NCBI GenBank assembly: GCA_050011095.1
Contig: JBEKJU010000192.1
Span: 1 to 12,546 of the forward strand
Reading direction: 5' to 3'
DNA: 12,546 nucleotides
DNA from: JBEKJU01 sp050011095
Lineage (GTDB): Bacteria; Desulfobacterota; Syntrophorhabdia; Syntrophorhabdales; WCHB1-27
Every line of letters starts with the position of its first letter. The first letter of the stretch is position 1. The position numbers and the translations under genes are program-made. The notes beneath the pieces are model-generated. The model ran no database searches. It saw only the letters and a list, made by a program, of their open reading frames with translations, and was not told the origin of the DNA. Below are positions 1 to 7,259 of this stretch, piece by piece.

Positions 1-591
1 GTGAAGGCCCGGACAAAGGGCGTGGGGGCCTTCACGCGGGACGAGGCAATCGAATGGGGCTGGACAGGGCCGAACCTGCGCGCGTGCGGCCTGGAGTGGG
101 ATTTCCGCAAGAAAAGGCCCTATTCCGGCTACGAGCAATTCGAGTTCGATATCCCCACCGCCGATCACGGCGATTGCTACGACCGGGCGAAGGTGCGGGT
201 CGAGGAGATGCGCCAGAGCCTCCGGATCATCGGGCAGTGCGTCGAGAACATGCCGGACGGCCCTTACAAATCCCAGGAGACGCTCGCGACGCCCCCTTTG
301 AAGGAGCGGACCACGCGCGACATCGAGACGCTCATCACCCATTTCCTCGGCGTGAGCTGGGGGCCCGTCGTGCCGCCGGGCGAGGCGGCCGTGGGAATAG
401 AGTCGGCAAAGGGCAACAACACATATTATCTCGTGAGCGATGGGAATACCGTCTCCTACAGGACGCGGATCAGGACGCCATCCTTCGCGCACCTTCAGAC
501 GGTTCCGCTCCTCTGCCGGGGGCTGATGGTGTCCGATCTGGTCGCCATTCTGGGGAGCCTGGATTATGTGATGGGGGATTGCGACAGGTGA
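1..591 (+). CDS. nuoD: NADH-quinone oxidoreductase subunit D (or fused C/D), 3' part
   Basis: This is the C-terminal 196 residues of the 49-kDa-type subunit, which lies at the foot of the hydrophilic arm of complex I and forms most of the quinone pocket with NuoB and NuoH. The frame is open from the first base, so the GTG at position 1 is taken as an internal codon and the gene starts outside the window. Family blocks seen include TGPNLRA, PYSGYEQFEFD with HGDCY, VEEMRQSLR, SYRTRIRTPSFAHL, and the terminal SDLVAILGSLDYVMGDCDR (usually ending DVDR). The text follows the end of E. coli NuoCD closely as I recall it. Whether NuoC is fused upstream cannot be seen. The TGA at 589-591 is followed at once by a palindromic repeat instead of nuoE. 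Identity is secure. Confidence 0.97.
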   Translation: MKARTKGVGAFTRDEAIEWGWTGPNLRACGLEWDFRKKRPYSGYEQFEFDIPTADHGDCYDRAKVRVEEMRQSLRIIGQCVENMPDGPYKSQETLATPPLKERTTRDIETLITHFLGVSWGPVVPPGEAAVGIESAKGNNTYYLVSDGNTVSYRTRIRTPSFAHLQTVPLLCRGLMVSDLVAILGSLDYVMGDCDR

Positions 592-721
592 GAGGGAGGC
601 GCGTGATAAAGCTCATCTGCTTCGTTGCCCCGCGTCCTCGGGGACTCCGACGTACAAAAGTACGCCTCCGTCCCTCGGACTTGGGCGCCTCGCATCTGAG
701 ACTTTCTGACGCGCCTCCCTC
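592..721 (+). repeat. Palindromic repeat element A between nuoD and nuoE
   Basis: A 130-nt imperfect palindrome begins on the base after the nuoD stop. Its ends are a perfect 13-nt inverted repeat, GAGGGAGGCGCGT at 592-604 and its complement at 709-721. The centre is CGTACAAAAGTACG at 651-664, with GGGAC/GTCCC arms outside it. Other landmarks are CATCTG at 614-619, CTTCGTTGC at 620-628, GCGCCTCGC at 685-693, CATCTGA at 693-699 and TTTCTGACG at 703-711. The same motifs in the same order recur in the elements around nuoN, although the sequence between them differs, so these appear to be subfamilies of one dispersed repeat. It has no coding capacity. As RNA it should fold into a long hairpin inside the operon transcript, but no terminal T-run follows. 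Strand is assigned only so as to match the copy at 12434. Confidence 0.8.
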
Positions 722-746
722 GCGCCGGGCTCGACTGCAATTATTG

Positions 747-896
747 GGGCTCAGCGCCCCCTTCATCGGCAAGCCCCACCCGCAAGCGGGTACCCGGCTT
801 TCCCCCTCAACAGAGTTTCTGGCCGATGGGCTCAGCGCCCCCTCCGTCAGCGAAGCTGCCGGAGCCTTTCCCGTCAACGGAGTTGTCGGCCACATC
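747..896. repeat. Two degenerate direct repeats of about 81 nt upstream of nuoE
   Basis: The 15-mer GGGCTCAGCGCCCCC at 747-761 recurs with a final-base difference at 828-842, an interval of 81 nt. Further similarity follows: CCCCCTCAACAGAGTTTCTGGCC in the first unit resembles CCCGTCAACGGAGTTGTCGGCC in the second. The first unit also has a nested hairpin at 771-800, with AAGCC/GGCTT outside ACCCGC/GCGGGT. The second unit is shorter, lacking most of that hairpin. I see no gene, tRNA or promoter here. The region completes the 327-nt gap between nuoD and nuoE, genes that are normally nearly contiguous, and may be repeat debris or an RNA processing region. Confidence 0.55.
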
Positions 897-918
897 TTTA
901 GTTTGCGACGGAGGCGCG

Positions 919-1383
919 GTGCTGACTGACGAGGAGCGGCGCGAGATCGAAAAGGAGCTTCAGGGCTATCCGCACAGGAGGGCGGGGTGTCTCGACGCGC
1001 TGAAAGTGGTCCAGAGGCGGCGGGGATGGGTCGCGGACGAGGATATCGCCGATCTTGCCCGTCTTCTCGACATGACGGTCGATGAGCTTGACGGGGTGGC
1101 GACCTTCTACCCCTTCATCTTCCGCAAGCCCGTGGGCCGCCACATCATCTATGTGTGCGACGGCGTTAGCTGCTGGGTCATGGGGTACGATGCGGTCAGG
1201 GAGACGTTGATGAGGCAGCTCGGGGTCGGCTGGGGCCGGACGACGGGAGACGGCCGCTTTACGCTCCTGCCTGTCTCGTGTTTGGGCGAGTGCGACCGTG
1301 CGCCCGCCATGATCGTGGACGGCGACGTATATGGCGACCTCGTGCCGGACCAAATAGGGACGATCCTCGGCAGGTACGAGTAG
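919..1383 (+). CDS. nuoE: NADH-quinone oxidoreductase subunit E (24-kDa, 2Fe-2S)
   Basis: This thioredoxin-fold subunit of the NADH module carries the N1a 2Fe-2S cluster and binds NuoF. The protein is 154 residues (E. coli about 166). The four cluster ligands are seen as C80-x4-C85 in YVCDGVSC and C121-x3-C125 in SCLGEC. The N-terminal helical part includes VQRRRGWV and VATFYPFIF, typical of the family. I chose GTG at 919 because GGAGG lies at 910-914, four bases upstream, and LTDEERREIE is a normal beginning. The frame is open back to an ATG at 826, but that adds 31 residues translated from repeat DNA with no family resemblance. nuoF begins 15 nt after the stop. The gene lies just after the repeat-filled gap, so its supply of ribosomes may depend on its own binding site more than on coupling to nuoD. 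Confidence 0.95.
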   Translation: MLTDEERREIEKELQGYPHRRAGCLDALKVVQRRRGWVADEDIADLARLLDMTVDELDGVATFYPFIFRKPVGRHIIYVCDGVSCWVMGYDAVRETLMRQLGVGWGRTTGDGRFTLLPVSCLGECDRAPAMIVDGDVYGDLVPDQIGTILGRYE

Positions 1384-1398
1384 GATAGGGCGAAGGAC

Positions 1399-2691
1399 GT
1401 GGAAAAGCCGCTTACGGGCATGATGAGAAGCGATGGGAAGCCCCTCGGTATCAGGGAATATGAGGAGAAGGGGGGTTATCAGGCCTTAGGGAAGGCCCTC
1501 GGCTCCATGACGCCGAAGGAGGTCATGGAGGCGGTCACTGCGGCCAATCTGAGGGGCCGGGGCGGCGCGGGCTTCCCCACCGGGGTGAAGTGGAGCTTCG
1601 TCCCCATGGGCGATAAGGCCCCCCATCCGAAATTTCTCATCTCGAATTCGGACGAGATGGAGCCGGGGGCCTTCAAGGACCGGATTCTCATGGAGCGGAA
1701 CCCACACCAGGTGATCGAAGGCATGATTATAAGCGCCTACGCCATCGAGGCGGACACGGCGTACATCTTTTTGAGATGGGAATACGGCCGGTCGGCGGCC
1801 AACCTTTCCGCCGCCCTCGGCGAGGCCTATGGGGCGGGATATCTGGGAAAGGCAATCAAGGGGTCACGGTTCAGCCTCGATATGCGCATCCACACGAGCG
1901 CGGGACGCTACATCTGCGGCGAAGAGACGGCCCTCTTGAACGCCCTCGAAGGGAAGCGGGCCATACCCAGGGCGAAACCGCCATTCCCCCAGTCGAACGG
2001 CCTCTGGGGGAAGCCTACGGTCGTCGACAACGTGGAGACCCTGTCGAATGTGCCCCATATCATCAAGAACGGGGCCGACTGGTATAAGGGCCTGAGTCCG
2101 GCGGCGGGCGGGGGCACGAAGATCTACGCCGTGAGCGGGAGGGTGAAAAGGCCCGGTTTCTGGGAACTCCCCATGGGGACGACCATCCGGGAGATCATGG
2201 AGGAACACGCGGGGGGTATGAAAGAGGGCTATCGCGCGAGGGCGGTGATGCCCGGCGGAGGCTCCACGGAATTCGTGCTCCCCGAGCATTTCGATACGCC
2301 CATGGCCTTCGACGTCATGGAAAAGCAGGCCGGGAGCCGTCTCGGCACGGGCACGATGATCGTCCTCGACGACGCGACCTGCCCCGTCGGCATGGTCCAT
2401 AACCTGGAGCTGTTTTTCGCGCGGGAATCCTGCGGCTGGTGCACGCCCTGCCGCGACGGTCTTCCCTGGGTCGCCCGCATACTCGGGGCCCTGGAAGAGG
2501 GCCGGGGGCAACGTGAGGACCTGGACGTGCTCCACGAGCACACGTGGCTCCTCAAGATGCACCATACGTACTGCGCCCTCGCGCCCGGCGCCGTTGAGCC
2601 CCTCCAGAGCGCCCTTCAGTTCTTCCGTGAGGATTTCGACCGTCACATAGAGGAAAAGGGATGCCCCTACGGACCGTCACCATCTACATAG
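1399..2691 (+). CDS. nuoF: NADH-quinone oxidoreductase subunit F (51-kDa, FMN and NADH binding)
   Basis: This subunit oxidises NADH with FMN and passes electrons to the N3 4Fe-4S cluster at the tip of the hydrophilic arm. It has 430 residues (E. coli about 445). Visible in order are PLTG near the start, the FMN loop GRGGAGFPTGVKW at residues 53-65, NSDEMEPGAFKDR at 83-95, the nucleotide-site block YICGEETALL at 171-180, and TVVDNVETL at 207-215. The N3 ligands are C345, C348 and C351 in ESCGWCTPC, plus C392 in TYCALAPGAVEPLQS. The CGWCTPC form and the ALAPGAVEPL ending are like E. coli. The start is GTG 1399, which keeps the conserved PLT stretch. A weak AGGG lies eight bases upstream. ATG 1420 is an alternative but would remove that stretch. 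The 3' end overlaps nuoG by 31 nt. Confidence 0.96.
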   Translation: MEKPLTGMMRSDGKPLGIREYEEKGGYQALGKALGSMTPKEVMEAVTAANLRGRGGAGFPTGVKWSFVPMGDKAPHPKFLISNSDEMEPGAFKDRILMERNPHQVIEGMIISAYAIEADTAYIFLRWEYGRSAANLSAALGEAYGAGYLGKAIKGSRFSLDMRIHTSAGRYICGEETALLNALEGKRAIPRAKPPFPQSNGLWGKPTVVDNVETLSNVPHIIKNGADWYKGLSPAAGGGTKIYAVSGRVKRPGFWELPMGTTIREIMEEHAGGMKEGYRARAVMPGGGSTEFVLPEHFDTPMAFDVMEKQAGSRLGTGTMIVLDDATCPVGMVHNLELFFARESCGWCTPCRDGLPWVARILGALEEGRGQREDLDVLHEHTWLLKMHHTYCALAPGAVEPLQSALQFFREDFDRHIEEKGCPYGPSPST

Positions 2692-5384
2692 ACAAAAAAC
2701 CCGTTGAGGCGCGGGAAGGTGAGAACCTTCTCAAGACCTGCCTCGGCCTCGGCTTAGACCTGCCCTACTTCTGCTGGCATCCGGCGATGCACTCGGTGGG
2801 GGCGTGCAGGCAGTGCGCGGTCAAGCGCTTCAAGGACGAAAACGACGCTAAAGGCGGCATCGTGATGGCCTGCATGACACCCGTGGAGGCGGGGATGTAT
2901 ATCTCCATCGACGATGCCGAGGCGCGCCGGTTCCGGGCGGGCGTCATCGAATGGCTCATGACCAATCACCCCCACGACTGCCCGGTATGCGACGAGGGGG
3001 GCGAATGCCACCTTCAGGACATGACCGTCATGACGGGCCATTCGTACCGCAGGTATCGCTTCACAAAGCGGACGCACCGCAGCCAGGACCTCGGGCCTTT
3101 CGTCACCCATGAGATGAACCGCTGCATCGCCTGCTACCGGTGCACTAGGTTCTACAATGACTACGCCCGCGGGCGGGACTTCGGCGCCTTTGCCTCGCAC
3201 AACCACGTCTTCTTCGGCCGCGCGGCGCAAGGCGTGCTGGAGAGCCCGTTTTCGGGCAACCTCGTCGAGGTCTGTCCGACCGGCGTCTTCGACGATAAAC
3301 CCTTCTCCCGGCGCTATTCGCGTCCCTGGGACCTGAGGACGGCCCCGTCCGTCTGCGTCCACTGCGGCCTCGGATGCAACACCATCCCCGGCGAGCGATA
3401 CGGCACGCTCAGGAGGATACGGAACAGGTACAACGGCCTGGTGAACGGGTATTTCCTCTGCGACAGGGGACGGTACGGCTACGAGTTCGTCAATAGCGAC
3501 AGGAGGGTCGATGAACCCCGGCTAAGGATGGAGAAAGGCGCCGTCCTCCAGCCCGTGCAAAAGGAGGAGGCGCTCGCGCGCCTCTCGCAGCTTCTCGCAT
3601 CCAGCCGGGGCGTGATCGGCATCGGGTCTCCCAGGGCGTCGCTGGAAGCGAATTTCGCCCTGAGAACGCTCGTCGGGCCGGACAGGTTCTATGCGGGCGC
3701 GCCGGCCTGGCAGCACCGGCTCGTTCGCTCGGCCATCGCCATCCTGAAGGATGGCCCCGCCCTTATCGCGACGCTTCAGGATGTTCGTCTCTGCGACGCG
3801 GTGCTCGTGCTCGGAGAGGATATCACGAACACGGCCCCCCTCCTGCACCTCCAGGTGCTCCAGTCCCTCCGTCAGAGGCCGATAGAGACGGCGCGGGCAC
3901 TGAAGATCCCCTACTGGGACGACAGGGCCGTTAGGGCGGCGACGGCGGACCAGACGGGTCCGCTTTTTGTCGTGGCAACGGGCGCCACGGGCCTCGATGC
4001 CCATGCGACCGCCCTGCGGAGGGCAGCGCCTGGGGATATCGCCCGCATCGGTTTCGCCGTGGCCCACGAGATCGACAGCGCCTCCCCCCCGGCGGCCGGC
4101 CTCACGGAGGCGGACCAATCGCTCGCGGCCGGGATCGCCTCGTCCCTCATGGCATCGGAGCGCCCCCTCGTCGTATCGGGGGTGAAATGCGCATCGGAGC
4201 CCGTCCTCCGGGCGGCGGCGAACGTGGCGCGGGCCCTTGCCGCCAGGGGAAGGGAGGCCCGTCTCTGCCTCGTGATGCCCGAATGCAACAGCCTCGGTCT
4301 CGGTCTCATGGCGGACAACGCCCTCGATGACGCCTTTCTGGAGGCGAAGGCGGGGCCGGACACGGCGATCATCCTGGAGAACGACCTCTACCGGCGCGCG
4401 GCGCCGCGCGATGTGGATGAATTTCTTGTCGCCCTCCGGCACGTCGTGGTCATCGACCACCTGTCTCACCCGACCGCGCTCAAGGCGGATATGGTGCTGC
4501 CCGCGGCGACATTCGCCGAAGAGGACGGGACCCTCGTCAACAACGAAGGCCGGGCGCAGCGCTATTTCCAGGTGTTTCCGGCCCGTGGGCAGGTCCGGGC
4601 CGCCTGGCGCTGGCTCCGGGATATCATGGTATCGGGCGGCCGCCCGGATGCGCCGCGCTGGGAAAGCCTCGACGACATCACGGCGTCCATGGCCCGGACG
4701 CTCCCGGCCCTCGCCGGCGTGCCCCTCGCGGCGCCCCCGGCGGGGTTCAGGCGAGCGGGAATGAAGATAGCCCGCGAGCACGCGAGGGCAAGCGGAAGGA
4801 CCGCGATCAACGCGGACAGGACCGTCCACGAGCCGCCGCCCCCAACGGACGTTGACGCGCCTTTCACGTTCTCCATGGAAGGATACGGCGGAAGGCCGCC
4901 GTCCGCCCTGATACCGCGCTTCTGGGCGCCGGGCTGGAATTCCGTGCAATCGGTCAACAAGTTCCAGGCCGAGGTGGGTGGCCCCCTCGTTGGCGGCGAT
5001 CCCGGAAAAAGGCTGATCGAGCCTGCCCAGGGGCAGGAGGCCCGCTATTTCGAGGACGTGCCGGAACCCTTCGCGCCCGGTGAGGCCCTGCTCGTCGTGC
5101 CGTCCTACCACGTCTTCGGGTCCGACGAGCTGAGCATGCACTCTTCCGGGATCGCCGGCAGGGCGCCCGGCGCCCACCTCGCCCTCTCCCCGGACGACAT
5201 GGCGAGACTGGAGGTGGTCGAGGGCGAGGCAATCGTCCTTTCCATCAACGGGCAGGCCTCCAGGCTGGCCGCGCGGAAGGCCCCGGACTTGCCGGCGGGT
5301 GTCGCCTCCGTCCCCTGCGGTGTGCCGGGATGTCCGGTAGTCGCCTTTCCCGCCTTCGGGCGGGTGGAAAAGGCGGGTCCCTGA
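2661..5384 (+). CDS. nuoG: NADH-quinone oxidoreductase subunit G (75-kDa iron-sulfur subunit)
   Basis: The largest subunit carries electrons from NuoF/E down to NuoI. It has 907 residues, nearly the E. coli length. Cluster ligands seen: 2Fe-2S N1b C38, C49, C52, C71; N5 with H103, C107, C110, C116 (HPHDCPVCDEGGEC); N4 C155, C158, C161, C205; and the extra off-pathway N7 set C232, C235, C239, C267 (VCVHCGLGC, then FLCDRGR). Keeping N7 marks the E. coli and Thermus type over the mitochondrial type. The remaining two thirds are the molybdopterin-oxidoreductase-like fold without a recognisable cofactor site, including VIDHLSHPTALKADMVLPA and EEDGTLVNNEGRAQ. ATG 2661 lies inside the nuoF 3' end with AGGA upstream. 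The TGA shares a base with the nuoH ATG (TGATG), suggesting coupled translation. No frame break was seen. Confidence 0.96.
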   Translation: MPLRTVTIYIDKKPVEAREGENLLKTCLGLGLDLPYFCWHPAMHSVGACRQCAVKRFKDENDAKGGIVMACMTPVEAGMYISIDDAEARRFRAGVIEWLMTNHPHDCPVCDEGGECHLQDMTVMTGHSYRRYRFTKRTHRSQDLGPFVTHEMNRCIACYRCTRFYNDYARGRDFGAFASHNHVFFGRAAQGVLESPFSGNLVEVCPTGVFDDKPFSRRYSRPWDLRTAPSVCVHCGLGCNTIPGERYGTLRRIRNRYNGLVNGYFLCDRGRYGYEFVNSDRRVDEPRLRMEKGAVLQPVQKEEALARLSQLLASSRGVIGIGSPRASLEANFALRTLVGPDRFYAGAPAWQHRLVRSAIAILKDGPALIATLQDVRLCDAVLVLGEDITNTAPLLHLQVLQSLRQRPIETARALKIPYWDDRAVRAATADQTGPLFVVATGATGLDAHATALRRAAPGDIARIGFAVAHEIDSASPPAAGLTEADQSLAAGIASSLMASERPLVVSGVKCASEPVLRAAANVARALAARGREARLCLVMPECNSLGLGLMADNALDDAFLEAKAGPDTAIILENDLYRRAAPRDVDEFLVALRHVVVIDHLSHPTALKADMVLPAATFAEEDGTLVNNEGRAQRYFQVFPARGQVRAAWRWLRDIMVSGGRPDAPRWESLDDITASMARTLPALAGVPLAAPPAGFRRAGMKIAREHARASGRTAINADRTVHEPPPPTDVDAPFTFSMEGYGGRPPSALIPRFWAPGWNSVQSVNKFQAEVGGPLVGGDPGKRLIEPAQGQEARYFEDVPEPFAPGEALLVVPSYHVFGSDELSMHSSGIAGRAPGAHLALSPDDMARLEVVEGEAIVLSINGQASRLAARKAPDLPAGVASVPCGVPGCPVVAFPAFGRVEKAGP

Positions 5385-6337
5385 TGGCGGCGATCATCTC
5401 CCTCGTCATCGTGTTCGCCTTGCTCGCCGTCGTGCTGACAATCGCGGCCTACCTCATCTGGGTGGAGCGGAGACTCCTCGGCCTCTGGCAGGACCGCTAC
5501 GGGCCGAACAGGGTGGGCCCCTTCGGCCTTCTCCAGGTCCTTGCCGACATGATGAAGATCTTCTTCAAGGAGGACTGGGTCCCGCCCTTCGCCGACAGGT
5601 ACGTCTTTGTCATCGCCCCGGCCATCATCATCGTGACAATGCTCATGTCCTTCGCGGTCGTGCCCTTCTCGCCCCATATCATGGTGGTCGATCTCAACGT
5701 GGGCCTCCTCTATTTTCTCGCCTTCTCATCCCTGGGCGTCTACAGCGTGGCGCTGGCCGGATGGTCGTCGGACAGCAAGTACGCCCTCCTGGGCGGCCTG
5801 CGCGGCGTCGCCCAGATGCTCAGCTACGAGGTCTTCATGGGCCTTTCCCTCATGGGGGTGGTGATGCTCGCGGGCTCCTTCGACCTTACGGCGATTGTCA
5901 TGGCCCAGGATCGCCTCTGGTTCGTCATCCCCCAGTTCGTCGGGTTTCTGACCTTCCTCGTCGGTGGGATCGCGGAGACAAGAAGGCTCCCCCTCGACCT
6001 GCCCGAGGCCGAGAGCGAGCTTGTCGCCGGTTACCACACGGAGTACTCCTCGCTCAAGTTCGGCATGTTCTTCGTGGGCGAGTATATGGGCATCACCCTG
6101 ATCTCGGCCCTCATGACGGTCCTCTTCCTCGGCGGTTGGAAAGGCCCGATCCTTCCCGGCATCGTCTGGTTTTTTATCAAGACCTTCGCCTTTATCTGTT
6201 TCTTTATTCTTCTTCGGGCGGCCCTCGCGCGACCCAGGTACGACCAGCTCATGGGCCTCGCCTGGAAGGTCCTGCTGCCGCTTTCCGTCGCCAACCTGCT
6301 GGTCACGGCGGCAATCGTGCTTGTCTTTTTTCGGTGA
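5384..6337 (+). CDS. nuoH: NADH-quinone oxidoreductase subunit H (membrane, quinone-channel subunit)
   Basis: This polytopic subunit joins the hydrophilic arm to the membrane arm and forms the entrance to the quinone chamber. It has 317 residues (E. coli 325), with about eight hydrophobic helices. Family blocks are VERRLLGLWQDRYGPNRVGP, KIFFKEDWVP, AGWSSDSKYALLGGLRGVAQ, SYEVFMGLSLMGVV, the acidic quinone-loop block DLPEAESELVAGYHTEYS, and ALARPRYDQLMGLAWK near the C-terminus. The usual AETNRAPFDLPEAE reads AETRRLPLDLPEAE here, a modest departure in a conserved loop. The start at ATG 5384 overlaps the nuoG stop by one base. Nearby in-frame starts upstream would lie within nuoG and add non-family residues. 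The stop at 6335-6337 is eight bases from the nuoI ATG. Confidence 0.96.
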   Translation: MAAIISLVIVFALLAVVLTIAAYLIWVERRLLGLWQDRYGPNRVGPFGLLQVLADMMKIFFKEDWVPPFADRYVFVIAPAIIIVTMLMSFAVVPFSPHIMVVDLNVGLLYFLAFSSLGVYSVALAGWSSDSKYALLGGLRGVAQMLSYEVFMGLSLMGVVMLAGSFDLTAIVMAQDRLWFVIPQFVGFLTFLVGGIAETRRLPLDLPEAESELVAGYHTEYSSLKFGMFFVGEYMGITLISALMTVLFLGGWKGPILPGIVWFFIKTFAFICFFILLRAALARPRYDQLMGLAWKVLLPLSVANLLVTAAIVLVFFR

Positions 6338-6344
6338 GGGAGTT

Positions 6345-6860
6345 ATGTGGAGCATTCTGGTTACGATCTGGCGCGTCTTCCTTCACGCGTTCTTTCCGCG
6401 GCGGACGGTGCTTTACCCCGAGGTCAGGCAGCCCTTGGCCGCCCGCTTCAGGGGGCGGATCATCCTCTCCCGAGACCCCGACGGGCAGGAGCGCTGCGTC
6501 GCGTGCTATCTCTGCGCCGTGGCGTGCCCGGTCGGCTGCATCGCCCTTCAGGCGGCGCAGGATGCCTCGGGCCGGCGCTACCCGGAATTCTTCCGCATCA
6601 ATTTTTCCCGGTGCATCTTCTGCGGCTATTGCGAAGAGGCCTGCCCCACCTGCGCGATCCAGCTCACGCCCGACTTTGAGATGGGGGAATGGAAGCGGCG
6701 CAACCTCGTCTACGAGAAGGAGGACCTCCTGATTGCCGGACCCGGCAAGTATCATGACTATAATTTTTATCGCGTCGCGGGGGTGGCCGTCGAGGGCAAG
6801 GCGACAGGGGAGGGCATCGAGGATGAGCCGCCCGTGGACGTGAGGAGCCTCCTGCCATGA
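6345..6860 (+). CDS. nuoI: NADH-quinone oxidoreductase subunit I (23-kDa, two 4Fe-4S clusters)
   Basis: This ferredoxin-like subunit carries clusters N6a and N6b and relays electrons from NuoG to N2 in NuoB. It has 171 residues. The two CxxCxxCxxxCP motifs are C51, C54, C57, C61 and C90, C93, C96, C100. The second continues as CPTCAIQ, giving an extra Cys at 103 where I recall E. coli having Thr. An amphipathic N-terminal helix (VTIWRVFLHAFF) would sit on the membrane. The C-terminal part, DFEMGEW, LVYEKEDLLIAGPGKY and VDVRSLLP, follows E. coli closely. ATG 6345 is chosen because GAGGG lies four bases upstream. An in-frame TTG at 6321 inside nuoH is the alternative. The protein is about 10 residues shorter at the N-terminus than in E. 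coli. The stop overlaps a short ATG frame leading toward nuoJ. Confidence 0.96.
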   Translation: MWSILVTIWRVFLHAFFPRRTVLYPEVRQPLAARFRGRIILSRDPDGQERCVACYLCAVACPVGCIALQAAQDASGRRYPEFFRINFSRCIFCGYCEEACPTCAIQLTPDFEMGEWKRRNLVYEKEDLLIAGPGKYHDYNFYRVAGVAVEGKATGEGIEDEPPVDVRSLLP

Positions 6861-6907
6861 AAGGCCCGCTCGCACTGACACTATGCGGGGAAGAGGGGAG
6901 ATACTGA
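6857..6907 (+). other. Possible 16-codon linking frame between nuoI and nuoJ
   Basis: An ATG overlapping the nuoI stop (ATGA at 6857-6860) opens a frame reading MKGPLALTLCGEEGRY. It ends at TGA 6905-6907, whose last base begins the nuoJ ATG. GAGGAG lies nine bases before its ATG. It could carry ribosomes across the 46-nt gap from nuoI to nuoJ. A frame this short can arise by chance, and I see no similarity to a known peptide. It is listed only because both of its ends coincide exactly with neighbouring gene ends. Confidence 0.15.
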
Positions 6908-7259
6908 TGGGAGCCCCCTTTTACGTGGCCGCCGCCGTCGCGATCATCGCCACCTTCATGACCGTGACGCGCGTCAATGCCATCCACGCCCTCCTCTACC
7001 TCGTCGTCTCGCTGCTGGCGGCGGCGACTGTCATGCTCCTTGTGGGCGCGCCCTTTGCCGCGGCGCCGGGGCGCGCCGGCCGCCCGCCGCCGTGGCGCAG
7101 GTGACGCCGGCGCAGGTGGGCATCTCCCTGCTCGGCCCGTATCTTTTGGGCGTGGAGCTTGCGTCGATCCTGCTTCTCGTGGGTCTCGTGGGCGCCTTCC
7201 ACCTGGCATACCGCCTCGGAAGGGGCGATGCATCGACAAGAACGGGAGAAGGGACGTGA
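6907..7259 (+). pseudogene. nuoJ: NADH-quinone oxidoreductase subunit J, internally deleted and frameshifted
   Basis: NuoJ (ND6 type) is a five-helix membrane subunit of about 165-185 residues next to NuoK. Here the first part, MGAPFYVAAAVAIIATFMTV to VSLLAAATVMLLVGAPFAAA, is a normal N-terminus with two helices. It then runs into PGRAGRPPPWRR and stops at 7104. The normal C-terminal part (VGISLLGPYLLGVELASILL and on) is found in the frame two bases over, ending at TGA 7257-7259. Between them about 65-70 residues are missing, including TM3 with the conserved YAGAIMVLFVF stretch. The break falls near 7055-7080 in very GC-rich DNA with repeated GCGCGCC. The start is ATG 6907 with AGGGGAG six bases upstream; ATG 6883 is in frame but lacks this. 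A full NuoJ cannot be made from this sequence unless the gap is an assembly fault. The stop overlaps nuoK as GTGA. Confidence 0.88.

Noticed and set aside
771..800. Rho-independent terminator before nuoE
   Set aside because: A GC-rich hairpin is present but is followed by TCCCCCTC and not by a T-run.
592..905. CRISPR array or integron attC sites in the nuoD-nuoE gap
   Set aside because: There are only two imperfect units, with no regular spacers, no cas or integrase gene and no conserved attC core.
826..918. Longer nuoE start at ATG 826
   Set aside because: The added 31 residues come from the direct-repeat DNA and do not resemble NuoE; GTG 919 has a ribosome site and a normal N-terminus.
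54..929. 291-codon plus-strand frame crossing the end of nuoD, the gap and the start of nuoE
   Set aside because: It is out of frame with both genes, crosses the repeat elements and has arginine-rich, low-complexity content without family resemblance.
3522..5177. 551-codon open frame on the minus strand opposite nuoG
   Set aside because: It lies wholly antisense to a well-supported nuoG, its protein is rich in Arg, Gly and His with no recognisable domain, and long antisense frames are expected in DNA this GC-rich.
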